Positions 33,696-44,000 of a stretch of 54,661 nucleotides of DNA are shown in pieces. Made by a program: the position numbers and the translations under genes. The stretch's first letter is position 1; each line of letters begins with the position of its first letter. The stretch lies in the NCBI RefSeq assembly GCF_029436685.1, contig NZ_JAROCY010000024.1, positions 1 through 54,661 of the forward strand, in the 5' to 3' direction. The notes beneath the pieces were generated by a model, which was given only the letters and a program-made list of their open reading frames with translations, was not told the DNA's origin and searched no databases. The DNA comes from Novosphingobium cyanobacteriorum (GTDB lineage Bacteria > Pseudomonadota > Alphaproteobacteria > Sphingomonadales > Sphingomonadaceae).

Positions 33696-35219
33696 CTAGC
33701 CTTCGGCAAGACGGGCGGCCCGCAGTGCGGCGCGGCGCACCTTGCCAGCGTCGTCGCGAACCCGCTCATGGGTATACTCGGCTGAGCGGGGTCGCTTGTA
33801 CGGAGCCAGTCGCTCCAGCGCGATTTTAATGAACGCCAGTGCTTGATCAGATGCAGGTATTGCGACACCATCGGCCAGTTCGACGATGGCATGGATGCGG
33901 TTGCCCATATCAGCGTCAGGAAGGCCGATAACCGCAGCGCAAAGTACGCCGGGCACACGCTCAAGCGCAGCTTCGATCTCGGCCGGGTAGACGTTGACCC
34001 CGCCGACCAGGATCATATCGGTGCGTCGGTCCGCGATGTAGAGGTAGCCATCGCCATCGACCCAGCCCATGTCACCCAGCCCGTCTAGATCGCCCTGTAT
34101 CCGCGTGCCCGCACCGATGTAGCGGTAGTTCACGCCGACGCCGATGGTGCGCCGGAACAGGATTTCGCCGATCTCGCCGGGGGGCAGCGGATTGCCCGCA
34201 CCATCGACGATCAGGATCGTATCTCCCGGGTTCGCGCGGCCTACCGAGCCGGGTCGTTCCAGCCACTCGGAGCCCCTGATCAGGGTGGAGCCGAGCCGTT
34301 CGGTCGAGCCGTAGACTTCCCAGACTACGTCCGGCCCGACCCGATCGAGCCACCAGCGTTTCACGTCCTGCGGGCAGGGGGCGGAGGAATGCATGAGGAA
34401 CTTCAGGGAAGAAAGGTCTGCCGCCGCCGTCACCGCAGGGTCGAGCCGCGCGATCCGGCTCATCATTGTCGGCACCATCGGGGCCACGGTTACGCGATGA
34501 CGCCCGGCCAGTTCCAGCCATTCAGCGGGATCGAACCGCTCCATGCAGACGACATGACATCCTTCCGCCAGGGCGACGATCGCGAAGGAAAAGGGCGAGG
34601 TGTGGTAGAGCGGCCCGGCGTTGATCACCGTGCTGAACGCGGGGCGAAACGGCACGGTCTTGTCCGGACCCCAGCCGGATGAGATCGGATCGACGACCAG
34701 CTTCGGCCGTCCGGTGCTGCCGCCGCTGGCCAGGATCTTGCCGGGAGAGGAGACGATGGGCGGTAACGGACCGTCCGGCAACGTGTCGGGCAGCGGATCG
34801 TCAATTTCCAGCAGTGGCCAGTCGCCTGCGGGCGTTGCCCCGGTTCCGATCACCAGCCGGGGCTGGGCGAGAGAAAGGACTTCCGCCATTTCCGGCGCGG
34901 TCAGGCGTTGCGAGATGGGACAGGGAGTCGCCCCCAGCTTCCATGCGGCATAGACAGCCAGCGCATATTCCGGCCGGTTCGGCATGGTGATGGCCACCGT
35001 GTCGCCGGGCTGGACGCCGCGGGCGGCCAAGGCCCGGGCCATCCGGTTGGCTCCGGCATCCATCTGCGCGAAAGTCAGCGTGCGTCCCGCAAAGGTAAAG
35101 GCGGGCTGATCGGGCTGCCGTGCCGCCTGAGCACTCAAAAGCGCGCCGATTGGTGCACCGGCGACAGGGAGCCCCGCCTCGTCCAGCAATGCGTCGATGG
35201 CGCGTGTCGCCTGATCCAT
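33696..35219 (-). CDS. AMP-dependent acyl-CoA synthetase/ligase
   Basis: A 507-residue ANL-superfamily enzyme that activates a carboxylate via an acyl-adenylate to the CoA thioester. Motifs are the ATP loop ILASGGSTGRPKLV, WEVYGSTERLGS, DMGWVDGDGYLYIADRRTDM, the hinge GGVNVYPAEIE, and a C-terminal catalytic lysine in DDAGKVRRAAL. The domain order is complete. The likely substrate is the acid made by the GMC/ALDH steps, which would enter beta-oxidation. The ATG at 35219 follows the SDR stop by 16 bases; longer starts would overlap that gene. It is the last gene in the seven-gene minus unit. Confidence 0.92.
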   Translation of the reverse strand: MDQATRAIDALLDEAGLPVAGAPIGALLSAQAARQPDQPAFTFAGRTLTFAQMDAGANRMARALAARGVQPGDTVAITMPNRPEYALAVYAAWKLGATPCPISQRLTAPEMAEVLSLAQPRLVIGTGATPAGDWPLLEIDDPLPDTLPDGPLPPIVSSPGKILASGGSTGRPKLVVDPISSGWGPDKTVPFRPAFSTVINAGPLYHTSPFSFAIVALAEGCHVVCMERFDPAEWLELAGRHRVTVAPMVPTMMSRIARLDPAVTAAADLSSLKFLMHSSAPCPQDVKRWWLDRVGPDVVWEVYGSTERLGSTLIRGSEWLERPGSVGRANPGDTILIVDGAGNPLPPGEIGEILFRRTIGVGVNYRYIGAGTRIQGDLDGLGDMGWVDGDGYLYIADRRTDMILVGGVNVYPAEIEAALERVPGVLCAAVIGLPDADMGNRIHAIVELADGVAIPASDQALAFIKIALERLAPYKRPRSAEYTHERVRDDAGKVRRAALRAARLAEG

Positions 35220-35235
35220 TCCAGCCCGGTCCGGC

Positions 35236-35997
35236 TCAACGCATCGCATTCTGCCCGCCATCGACCGGCAGGACCAGCCCGGTGATCATCGCCGCTTCGG
35301 CAGAGCAGAGGAAGATCACGGCAGCCGCGATTTCCTCGGGCCGCACCGGCCGCTTGATGATATGGTCGGACGCCATTTCGATCTGCTGTTCCGGCGTGAA
35401 CATCTGGCTGATGATCGGCGTTGCGACAAGGCCGGGCGCGATGCAGTTGACCCGGATGTTGTGCTGGCCATAGGCGCGGGCGGCGTGTGCGGTCATCTGG
35501 ATGACCCCCGCCTTGGCGCCCGAATAGACGATGTCCGCCGCCTGAGTCGTGCTTACGCCAGCCATCGACGCAGTGTTGACGATCACGCCGCCGCCCCGTT
35601 CGCGCATCACCGGCAGCTGGTAGCGCATGCCGAGGAACACCGATTTGAACGACAGGTTCATCGTAAAATCGTAATCCGCCGGGCCGATGTCCTCCAGCGC
35701 CTTGCCGGTGCCGCAGCCGACGTTGTTGTGCGCGAAATCGAGGGAGCCGAACCGGTCGAGCGTGGCCTGGATCAAGGCTTCGACCTCTTCGGCGCTGGTG
35801 GCATCGACCTTTCTTGCGGCGGCCTCTCCCCCGGCGGCGGTGATCTGTCTGACGGTTTCCTCGGCGGCATCGCCGTTGATATCGGTAACCATGACCCGCG
35901 CGCCCTTGGCCGCGAAGGCCAGTGCAGATGCCTGCCCGATGCCTGAGCCGGCTCCGGTGACAAGGGCGGTCTTTCCGCTGAAGTGGGTGTCGGTCAT
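35236..35997 (-). CDS. SDR-family oxidoreductase
   Basis: A 253-residue SDR with TGAGSGIG, AHNNVG for NNAG, serine in TASMAG, YSGAK active site and ending TGLVLPVDGGQNAMR. It is a classical NAD(P)-dependent alcohol/ketone oxidoreductase. GAGG precedes the ATG. It lies between the Nudix and acyl-CoA ligase genes in the same orientation. Confidence 0.91.
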   Translation of the reverse strand: MTDTHFSGKTALVTGAGSGIGQASALAFAAKGARVMVTDINGDAAEETVRQITAAGGEAAARKVDATSAEEVEALIQATLDRFGSLDFAHNNVGCGTGKALEDIGPADYDFTMNLSFKSVFLGMRYQLPVMRERGGGVIVNTASMAGVSTTQAADIVYSGAKAGVIQMTAHAARAYGQHNIRVNCIAPGLVATPIISQMFTPEQQIEMASDHIIKRPVRPEEIAAAVIFLCSAEAAMITGLVLPVDGGQNAMR

Positions 35998-36031
35998 TGT
36001 CTGATATCCTCAAGTCAAATTCAGTTAGGCG

Positions 36032-36769
36032 TCAGCGCGCCGGACGAAAATCTTCGGTCTGGTCGTATCCGGCATGGGTCGGGATCACGACGGCAATGCC
36101 GTTTTCGCGCTTTTCCACACGGGGCAGCACGGTGTGGACGGTGCTTTGCCGCGCAACTGCCATCGCATCGGCACGGTCGGCATGGCGAGCCAGGACGGAC
36201 AGGTTCATCCGGGTCGGGAAAACGATCTTGCGCGCGCCCGATGCAGCATGCTCCAGCGCTTGGGCAGGCCGCACCCACACTGCCTCTACCGCTTCATTCC
36301 CGTCGCAGCAGACGGCGTGCCGTTCCGGCGCGGCAGCAAGGAAGAAATGCGTATCATAGCGCTTGGTGTTGCCTTCGGGGGTGATCCAGTGCGCGAAATG
36401 CACCAGATCATCCAGCGCGAGGACCGCATCGTAATGCCGCACGATGGCAGCAAAGTCCGCGATGTCAGCGCGATCTTCCGGGATGGCAGTGCCATCGCGC
36501 AGCCGGGCCAGCAGCAGGCCGGTCTCCTCGAACGTCTCACGGTATGCGGCGATGCGCAGCGCGCGCTCCTGCTGGCTCAGGTCTTCCGCCCCGGTCAGAT
36601 GTGGCAACCAGCTTTCATCGCCGTCGCCGGGATCGACCACGCCGCCGGGGAACACCAGCGCGGAGGAGAAATCCTGTGCGGCATGGCGTTCGATCATCAG
36701 CACCTCGAACGGATCGTCGCGCAGGACGAGGATCGTGGCTGAAGGCCGGGGAGGAGCGGCGGTGGTCAT
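36032..36769 (-). CDS. Nudix hydrolase, NUDT19-like
   Basis: A 245-residue protein with a split Nudix box: FPGGVVDPGD, an insertion of roughly 25 residues, then YRETFEETGLLL carrying REx(2)EE. The insertion within the box is a feature of the NUDT19/RP2 group, whose characterised members hydrolyse CoA and acyl-CoA esters to 3',5'-ADP and acyl-phosphopantetheine. In a unit with an acyl-CoA ligase this fits control of CoA ester pools. Activity is inferred from family. Confidence 0.85.
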   Translation of the reverse strand: MTTAAPPRPSATILVLRDDPFEVLMIERHAAQDFSSALVFPGGVVDPGDGDESWLPHLTGAEDLSQQERALRIAAYRETFEETGLLLARLRDGTAIPEDRADIADFAAIVRHYDAVLALDDLVHFAHWITPEGNTKRYDTHFFLAAAPERHAVCCDGNEAVEAVWVRPAQALEHAASGARKIVFPTRMNLSVLARHADRADAMAVARQSTVHTVLPRVEKRENGIAVVIPTHAGYDQTEDFRPAR

Positions 36770-36800
36770 GGGTGCAGGGGTTCGCTGAACAGGAGGACAA

Positions 36801-38000
36801 TCAAGCCGGAGCAGGCGCTGGTTGGCGGCGATGCAGGGCGAAGATCATAACAAGGCCCAGCACCATCAGCCCCGCCAGCAGCATGAACACTGCCGCCGGC
36901 CCGGCGCTTTCGCCCACCTGGCCACTGATGAACGGAAAGGCCATCTGCGATCCATAGAGGCAGAAGGTGAGGACGCCCATTGCTGCCGGAGCCGCGCTTT
37001 CGCTGCCTGCGCTTTCGATCGCGGCGGCATAGGCCGACGACACGTAGACGGCGACACCGATGGCAAGCAGGCTCATGCCCGCCGTCGCCATGACCACGTT
37101 CGGAGCCAGCGCAATGACAAGGCAGCCGAGCACCATGCTGACAAGGCCGAGCTTGAGCAGGGCCTGCGTGCCGATGCGCTTGTGCATGAAGCCGTAGCTG
37201 CCCGATCCGGCCAGCGAAAAGAGTGACATGATGGCCAGCAACTGGCCGATCTTGGCTGGCTCGGTCACCCCGATCGAGGCGAGCAGGAAGGGCGTGTACA
37301 TCGAGCTTGCGACCATCGCGAGGCCGGACAGGGCAGTCACGATGGCCAGGATGACCGGAAGGCCGGCAAGAATCCCTGCCTTGGCTGGCGCTGCTCCGGC
37401 ATGGGGGGTATCGACCTTCGGCGCGGAATGTCCGGGCAGGGCAAGGGCCAGCGGGATGGCCACCAGCAGGATGAGGTGCGTGAGGAAGGCCAGGCGCCAG
37501 CTGTCTTCTGCCAGCATCCCGACAAGCGGGAACAGCGGCAGGCAGATCGCCCCGCCGAAGAAACTGTTGAGGCCAAGCACGGTCGCGCGCTGGCTTTCGG
37601 GAAGGCGCGCAATTCCCGACATGCCGGCGGTGAGCCCGCCAGCGACGCCTATCGCCAGGACGACGCGCAGCGCCAGGATGGCAGTCAGGTCATCGCACAG
37701 CGCCGGCCCGGCACCGCCGATCGCCATCAGGACGACCGACGCCATATAGACCGTGCGCAACCCGAAGCGGTTGATCAGCCTGCCCGCGAGCGGCGAGGCA
37801 AGCGCGAAGACCGGCGCGACGATCGAGCCGATCAACTGCACCAGCAGCGCTGCATTGGGGACGCTGGCAAATTCCTGACCCAGGCGCGGCAGGACCGAAC
37901 CCATCGAGAAGAGGCCGATTGCGACGAATGGGCCGATCGCGATCAGCGCCGCCTTGCCCACAACGCCAACCCTGGACCATGGGTCCGCCGCCTGATCCAT
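36801..38000 (-). CDS. Major facilitator superfamily transporter
   Basis: A 399-residue integral membrane protein with about 12 hydrophobic segments. The loop 2-3 motif is visible as SPLAGRLINRFGLRTVY. The first helix starts near residue 18 (VGKAALIAIGPFVAIGLF) and a central hydrophilic loop of ~25 residues (PGHSAPKVDTPHAGAAP) separates the two halves. It probably imports the substrate or exports an intermediate across the inner membrane. The start at 38000 has GGGAG upstream; a GTG immediately before is an alternative. Confidence 0.9.
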   Translation of the reverse strand: MDQAADPWSRVGVVGKAALIAIGPFVAIGLFSMGSVLPRLGQEFASVPNAALLVQLIGSIVAPVFALASPLAGRLINRFGLRTVYMASVVLMAIGGAGPALCDDLTAILALRVVLAIGVAGGLTAGMSGIARLPESQRATVLGLNSFFGGAICLPLFPLVGMLAEDSWRLAFLTHLILLVAIPLALALPGHSAPKVDTPHAGAAPAKAGILAGLPVILAIVTALSGLAMVASSMYTPFLLASIGVTEPAKIGQLLAIMSLFSLAGSGSYGFMHKRIGTQALLKLGLVSMVLGCLVIALAPNVVMATAGMSLLAIGVAVYVSSAYAAAIESAGSESAAPAAMGVLTFCLYGSQMAFPFISGQVGESAGPAAVFMLLAGLMVLGLVMIFALHRRQPAPAPA

Positions 38001-38103
38001 CACAGTCTCTCCCGGTCATTTTGACTCTGTAAAGGGGAGTGTATCGAAGGATCGGACCGCGCAAAGCCCAGATCGGTCTGGCCGGGTCAAAAGCCGGCAA
38101 TTA

Positions 38104-39111
38104 TCAGGGCTGCGATCCTTCGCGCAGCATGGCGCATCGTGTCCCTTCGCGCACGACCACCAGATGCATGCCCGGAACCGTGTATTCGGTGAAGGTCTCG
38201 AACGGTTCGCGGCGACCGCGGCTGACCGGGCGCAGATAGCTTTCAGGGTCGACGGACAGGGTGATGGTGCCGACGACCGGATCGTCGGCGGTTACGGTCA
38301 CCGAAGATGGGGTGACGCTTGCCACGGTGGCCGCAAAGGCGCTTGGCCGGGCTGCGGACTGGACGCGCGTGTCGAACGAGATGCGCAGGCGGTCAGACGT
38401 GTTGGGCAGGCCTGCGTGCGGCGAACAGGGATGAACCACCAGCAGGTCGCCCGGTTCGTAGGCGATGGTTGCCCACGAATCCTCCTCGATCGCGCCTTCC
38501 GGGATCGGGAAGGGGTTGGGCTTGGCCACGTTGTGGAGATAGCCCTTCCTGTGCTGGCCCACCGCCACGGTCAGGCCGCCAACTTCGCGCGGGCAGGAGA
38601 CGAGCGGAATCCACAAGGGCCGGTAATCCTGGATGCCGGGGCTGTAGAACCCGTCCTGATGGACCATCGTCACTGGCCCGTTCGGCGGGTACAGCCGGTA
38701 CTGCACCATCGGCACCATGCAGGCTTTTTCGCCGAGGATCTTCGCCAGCAGGTCCTGATTGGCAGGATGCTCCACCAGCTTGCGCGAGATTCCGGCGAAT
38801 ACCGGCAGTTCCTCGCTCCACGCGACATGGGCCTTGCCGGTCCAGCGGCCAAGCGGATCGCCCTTCTCGACCAGCCCGAACTCGTCAGCCGCAATATCGA
38901 GCATGGCCTGCCGCGCATCGCGGACCGATCGCGGATCGAGCACGTCCCGGAAAAACAGGTAGCCGTTGTCCGAATAGAACCGCTCGAGCGCGGCATGATC
39001 ATCCAGCAGGTGGTTGCAGATCTCGAACGTGCGACTGGGCCGGATCGAGGCGGTATCGAAATCGGCAGCTTCGGGCAGATGAAGGGCTTGCGCGTTCATG
39101 GCGGATGTCAT
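38104..39111 (-). CDS. Phytanoyl-CoA dioxygenase (PhyH)-family protein
   Basis: A 335-residue Fe(II)/2-oxoglutarate oxygenase. The iron ligands appear as H-x-D in MVHQDGFYSPG and a distal His in HPCSPHAGLPN, followed by the 2-oxoglutarate-binding Arg in RLRISFDTR. PhyH relatives hydroxylate branched acyl-CoAs or free small molecules. The C-terminal ~75 residues, a beta-rich extension, go beyond the core. ATG 39099 is an alternative start. It is in the minus unit with VOC, MFS and acyl-CoA ligase genes and offers a second oxygenase type besides the P450s. Confidence 0.88.
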   Translation of the reverse strand: MTSAMNAQALHLPEAADFDTASIRPSRTFEICNHLLDDHAALERFYSDNGYLFFRDVLDPRSVRDARQAMLDIAADEFGLVEKGDPLGRWTGKAHVAWSEELPVFAGISRKLVEHPANQDLLAKILGEKACMVPMVQYRLYPPNGPVTMVHQDGFYSPGIQDYRPLWIPLVSCPREVGGLTVAVGQHRKGYLHNVAKPNPFPIPEGAIEEDSWATIAYEPGDLLVVHPCSPHAGLPNTSDRLRISFDTRVQSAARPSAFAATVASVTPSSVTVTADDPVVGTITLSVDPESYLRPVSRGRREPFETFTEYTVPGMHLVVVREGTRCAMLREGSQP

Positions 39112-39201
39112 CCTCTCGTGGGGTTTGCCCCTTGCGCAGAATATGACATCTGCCACCTGCGCTTCACAGGATGAATTTTCGCATCATGCGGATGTTGCTG
39201 T

Positions 39202-39690
39202 TCAATTCTCCGCAGCCAGCTTCTCCAGTTCACGGTCAATCATTGCGTTGAGCCCCACCGCCATGGGCCGGTGCGTAAGCTCCAGATAATAGCCGAAATG
39301 CGCCACAGTATCGAGGTGGATCACCGCGGCGCCGCCATCGGGCGTCCGGGCTCCCCAGCTTTCGAACACGCATTCGGCGCCTGCGGGCCGCTGGGCAAGG
39401 TCGTCCGTGGCATAGCCAAGGTGGAAGATGCCTTCCCCGCGTGTCTCCAGCCATTCCTTGGCATTGCCCTCGCCAATCACCGGCTGCACCATCTCGAGGT
39501 AGACGTTGCCCCACCGGGCAAAGGCGTTGCGATTGGCAAACCGGCCCCGCCAATCGCGGTAACGCCCCTCATAATCGGTATCGAGTCGCCAGAACGGCCC
39601 GACCCCCATGGTCTGCTGATAGCGCGCCATGCCTTCGTCTATGTCGCGCACCACGACGCCGATCTGGAAGAAGTCGCCTGCAACGAGCAT
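39202..39690 (-). CDS. VOC-family protein 3
   Basis: A 162-residue VOC protein: GDFFQIGVVVRDIDEGMARY, VYLEMVQPVIGEGNAKEW (first ligand and substrate loop), GIFHLGYATDDL and AHFGYYLELTHRP (second His and Glu). This order matches glyalase/methylmalonyl-CoA-epimerase-like members. The reaction is unknown. AAGGA precedes the ATG. Confidence 0.84.
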   Translation of the reverse strand: MLVAGDFFQIGVVVRDIDEGMARYQQTMGVGPFWRLDTDYEGRYRDWRGRFANRNAFARWGNVYLEMVQPVIGEGNAKEWLETRGEGIFHLGYATDDLAQRPAGAECVFESWGARTPDGGAAVIHLDTVAHFGYYLELTHRPMAVGLNAMIDRELEKLAAEN

Positions 39691-39705
39691 CCCGTTTTCC
39701 TTCTG

Positions 39706-40803
39706 TCAGTAGTCGCGGCTGAACCGGTCCAGCGGCGTGATGATGCGCTGGCCCACGCCCGCTAGGCGCTGGACCGGCTTGGTCCCATGTGCCGATGCGG
39801 CCTCTCCCCAGGCGAACCAGATGTCCGGCTCGCGCGTGTCGCCCACCTTGCGCCAGCGGCCATCCAGCTGGGGATTGGGGATCGGTCCAAGGTCTGGCAT
39901 CCGCCCGCGCGGGTCCGGCAGGAACTCAAACTCTTCCCCGAATACTGTCGCCTTGATCCCTGTGTGCCAGTAATTGTCCGGGCCGTAAGTCACCTCGCAG
40001 TCCACGTCATAGGTGAAGCGGACTTCTCCCTTCTCGTTGGTGAGGATGCCGAATCCCATCAGGTCGTTGCCGATCAAGAAGTGCCCGCCTTCAAGCGTCC
40101 CGTCCTTGTAGATCGTGGCCCAGGTATACCAGGCCAGTTCCAGCTCTTCCTGGACCAGCGCGTCCTTGGTCACATAGCATTCGCCGCCGGTGTACATGTA
40201 CATGACGTCGAAGCCGATCAGGCCGCGAACCTTGCGGCCCATGATCGTGCCTTCCATCTTCATGATGCAGGCAACGTAGGACATCGCGGCGGTGCGGCTG
40301 GGGATGTACCATTGCAGGCCCGGCTTGATCAGTGTGCCGCTGATATCCATGACGCCTTCTTCCACCCAGCGGCAGCTTTCGGGCGTCCATTCGGCGCGGA
40401 AGGGATTGCCGGGTACGTCGGGGTGGCTGCGCCAGACGATGCTGTCGCCTTCGCGGCCGAACAGGTGCCCGTCGTTCGGAGCGGACCTGCGGCCGACCGG
40501 GTCCATCTTGAAATGGTCCGTGCCGACGTTGTGCTGAAGGTAGAAGTAGCGCCGCGTGTCCTTCTTGGACCCCGGCAGGCCATATGGTATCCGGCGCATC
40601 GGGCAAAACATGTTGCCCTCGTCGTCTCGCAGGGTTCCCCACAGATAGAGCCCTTCGGGATCCATACCCATCATCGGTTCGAGGTTGGCCATGGATTCGA
40701 GCGTCGGCTGGAACGCCCCGGCAACGGGCTGAAAGGCATATTCCCCCATGCCTGGAATGACCTTGCCGTTCGGTAATGTGTGCTTTTCTGCCTGACCGGG
40801 CAT
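39706..40803 (-). CDS. Unrecognised 365-residue protein
   Basis: No family is recognised with confidence. The protein is rich in aromatic and glycine residues, has no signal peptide or membrane helix, and looks beta-rich (for example WYIPSRTAAMSYVACIMK and RGLIGFDVMYMYTGG). That pattern recalls lipocalin-like AttH/CrtC-fold proteins, but this is only an impression. It is the first gene of the seven-gene minus unit and lies 15 bases before the VOC gene, so it should belong to the same pathway. ATG 40803 has GGGAG upstream; ATG 40842 is possible. Confidence 0.75.
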   Translation of the reverse strand: MPGQAEKHTLPNGKVIPGMGEYAFQPVAGAFQPTLESMANLEPMMGMDPEGLYLWGTLRDDEGNMFCPMRRIPYGLPGSKKDTRRYFYLQHNVGTDHFKMDPVGRRSAPNDGHLFGREGDSIVWRSHPDVPGNPFRAEWTPESCRWVEEGVMDISGTLIKPGLQWYIPSRTAAMSYVACIMKMEGTIMGRKVRGLIGFDVMYMYTGGECYVTKDALVQEELELAWYTWATIYKDGTLEGGHFLIGNDLMGFGILTNEKGEVRFTYDVDCEVTYGPDNYWHTGIKATVFGEEFEFLPDPRGRMPDLGPIPNPQLDGRWRKVGDTREPDIWFAWGEAASAHGTKPVQRLAGVGQRIITPLDRFSRDY

Positions 40804-41014
40804 CGCGACTGTTCTCCCGTCAAATTGTGTTCTTGCCGTCATCCTATGGGATCGGAGCAGCAGGCCTAGACCAACGTCGTACCCATCGCCTGCATGATCG
40901 CGGCACGATGCCAAGCGGAACAGAGGCATCTAAGACAAGCTATGTCCCAAACACCCGTTGTCAGCCGAAGACATGTCACGGGACAATACCCTCGATAAAA
41001 AGAGGAGAGCTGCC
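40804..41014. promoter_or_regulatory. Divergent promoter region of the minus unit and the CAR gene
   Basis: These 211 bases must carry promoters for both directions. TGTCCC at 40944-40949 and GGGACA at 40979-40984 form a distant inverted pair, and a GACATGTC palindrome lies between them. No firm -35/-10 was identified. Confidence 0.35.
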
Positions 41015-44000
41015 ATGGACGTCCTTGCTGCGAAGGAGAGAGACGGCGAACTGCTGATGCCGGACGCGTCCTTGCTGGAGGGCATCCGGTCCGGGCAGTG
41101 GCCGCTCAGCAGGATGATCCGCGAAACGCTGTCGGTCTATGCCGACAGGCCCGCGCTGGCGTGGCGGCCGCTGGACCCGGCCGGTCCGGCAGGTCACTCG
41201 GCCCAGTTCACGACCGTGACCTTCGCCGAACTGGGGGCAGAGGCGCGGCGCATTGCCGCCTTCCTCGCCCATCATCGCAGCACCGGGCTGAAGGCGGGAG
41301 ACCCGGTGGTGACGCTGGCCTTTGCCGGTCCGCAGTTCGTCGCGATCGACCTTGCCCTCGGCCTGACCGGCCTGCCGATCGTACCGCTCCAGACCAATGC
41401 CACGACCGAGCAACTCACCCGGATCGTCACCGAGCTGAACACCCGCGTCCTGTGCATCAGCAGCGAACACCTCGACATGGCGGTGGCCATGGCCGAAGGC
41501 GCCGCGGCGGTGACCTGCGTGATCATCTTCGATCTCGATGACGCCTCGCCTGCCCTGCTCGATGCCGTCGAAGCCGCCCGCGCCGCCCTTTCGCGCAGCG
41601 GCCGGACGCTCGTCACTTTCCGCGAGGCGATCGCTGCCGGTGCAACCTTGCCCGAAGCCACGCCGTTCGAGCCGGAACCTGGCGCTGATCCGCTGTCGAT
41701 CGTCTATTATACCTCGGGCAGCACCGGTGCGCCGAAGGGGGCGATGTATACCGAGCGGCTGGTCCAGCCGACCTGGGCCATGGCGCGCGATCATTCTGTG
41801 ATCGTCCTGCATTACCAGCCGCTCAATCACAGCTTCGGCAAGTCGTACATCTCGATGGCACTGGCATCGGGGGGCACGACCTACTTCACCGCGCGCAGCG
41901 ATCTATCGACCTTGCTGGACGACATGGCCGTGGTCCGGCCGACCACGCTGGCGCTGGTCCCGCGCATTTCCGAACTGCTCTACCAGCGTTTCCACGCCGA
42001 GCATGGCGAAGCCATGGCCATCGGCGGCGATACGGCGCAAGCGGCACTGATCCGGTTCCGCGAGAAGGCGCTGGGTGGGCGCATCCGCGATGCGGTGACC
42101 GGGGCCGCGCCATTGTCGCCCGAACTCCAGACCTTTGTCGAGGAACTGCTCGGCATGCCGCTGGTCGACGGTTATGGCGCGACCGAGCTGGGGATGGTGG
42201 CGGTCAACGGCTATGTCCAGAAGCCGCCGGTGATCGACTATCGCCTGATCGACGTGCCCGAACTCGGCTATTTCACCACCGACAAGCCGTTTCCGCGCGG
42301 GGAACTGATCGTCAAGTCGGCACGGGTCTTTGCCGGCTATCTCGGCCAGCCCGAACTGACCGCCTCGCTGATCGACGCCGAAGGGTTCTACCACACCGGC
42401 GACATCATGGCCGAGATCGAGCCGGGCCGGATTCGCTATCTCGACCGGCGCAACAACGTGCTGAAGCTGTCGCAGGGCGAATTCGTGGCCGTGGCGCGGC
42501 TTGAATCGCTCTATGCCGGTGGCCACCCGGACATCGCCCAGATCTTCGTCTATGGCAGCAGCAGCCGGGCCTACCTGCTCGCAGTCGTCGTTCCCAATGC
42601 CGAAGTGGTGCCGCCCACGCTGCCCGAAGCAGAGGTCAAGGCCCGCCTGCTCACCGCCCTGCGCGAGGTGGCGGCGGCGAACGATCTGCAGGCCTTCGAA
42701 GTGCCGCGTGACATCATTGTCGAGCGCACGCCGTTCTCCCCTGACAACGGATTGCTGACCGGTGTCGGCAAGGTCCTGCGCCCGGCGCTCAAGGCCCGCT
42801 ATGCCGATGATCTGGAACTGCTCTATTCCACCATGGCGCAGCAGCAGGACGCCGAACTGGTCGCGCTGCGGCGCGAGGGCGCGGGCGGTCCGGTGCTGGA
42901 AACGCTGTACCGGGCCGCGCGGTCGGTCCTCGGGATGGAAACGCTGGACGCTGCCGTGCCGGTGTCCTTTGCCGATCTCGGCGGCGATTCCCTGTCAGCG
43001 GTGCAGTTTTCGCTGCTGCTCGAAGACATCTACGGCATCCCGGTGGAGGCCGGTGCGATCATGCATCCGACCGGCGACCTGCATCAGCTCGCCCGGCAGA
43101 TCGAGCGCGACCGTGCCGGGCAGCAGCGCGCCACCTTCGTGTCGGTCCACGGGGAAGGGGCCACTGTGCTGGAAGCCTCGCAGCTGACGCTCGATCAGTT
43201 CATCGACATGACGACGCTTGGCCTTGCCAGCGCCCTGCCGCCCCCGGCTGCGCAGGAGCCCTCGCATGTCCTGCTGACCGGCGCCAACGGCTTCCTCGGC
43301 CGGTTCCTGTGCCTTGAATGGCTGCAACGGCTGGAACGCACCGGCGGGCGGCTGACCTGCATTGCGCGCGGTGCCGATGATGCCTCGGCCCGGGCGCGGC
43401 TGCTCGATGCCTTTGCCAGCGGCGACGATGCCCTGGCGGCAGAGATTGCCCGTCTGGGTGACCGGCTGGAAGTCCTGGCCGGCGATCTGGCCGAACCGCG
43501 CCTTGGCCTTGCGGACGAGGCATGGACGCGTCTCGCGGGGGATGTCGACCTGATCGTCCACCCAGCGGCGCTGGTGAACCACAAGCTGCCCTATCGCCAG
43601 CTGTTCGGCCCCAATGTCGCGGGGACGGCCGAGCTGATCCGGCTCGCCCTGACCACCCGGCTGAAGCGGATCGTCAACGTATCGACCATGGCCGTCGCCA
43701 TGCAGCAGCACGCGGTGGACGAGGACACGCCGATCCGCAAAGCCGTGCCGCGCTGGACGATCAGCGATGCCTATGCCGATGGCTATGCCGCCAGCAAGTG
43801 GGCGGGCGAGGTGCTGCTGGCCGACGCGCACGATCGGTTCGGCCTGCCAGTCGCCAACTTCCGTTCGAACATGATCCTTGCGCACAGCCGCTATACCGGC
43901 CAGCTCAACGTGCCGGACATGTTCACGCGGTGGGTGTTCAGCATTGCCCAGACGGGCCTTGCGCCGCAGAGCTTCTATGCGGGGGACGCTGCCCGCGCCC

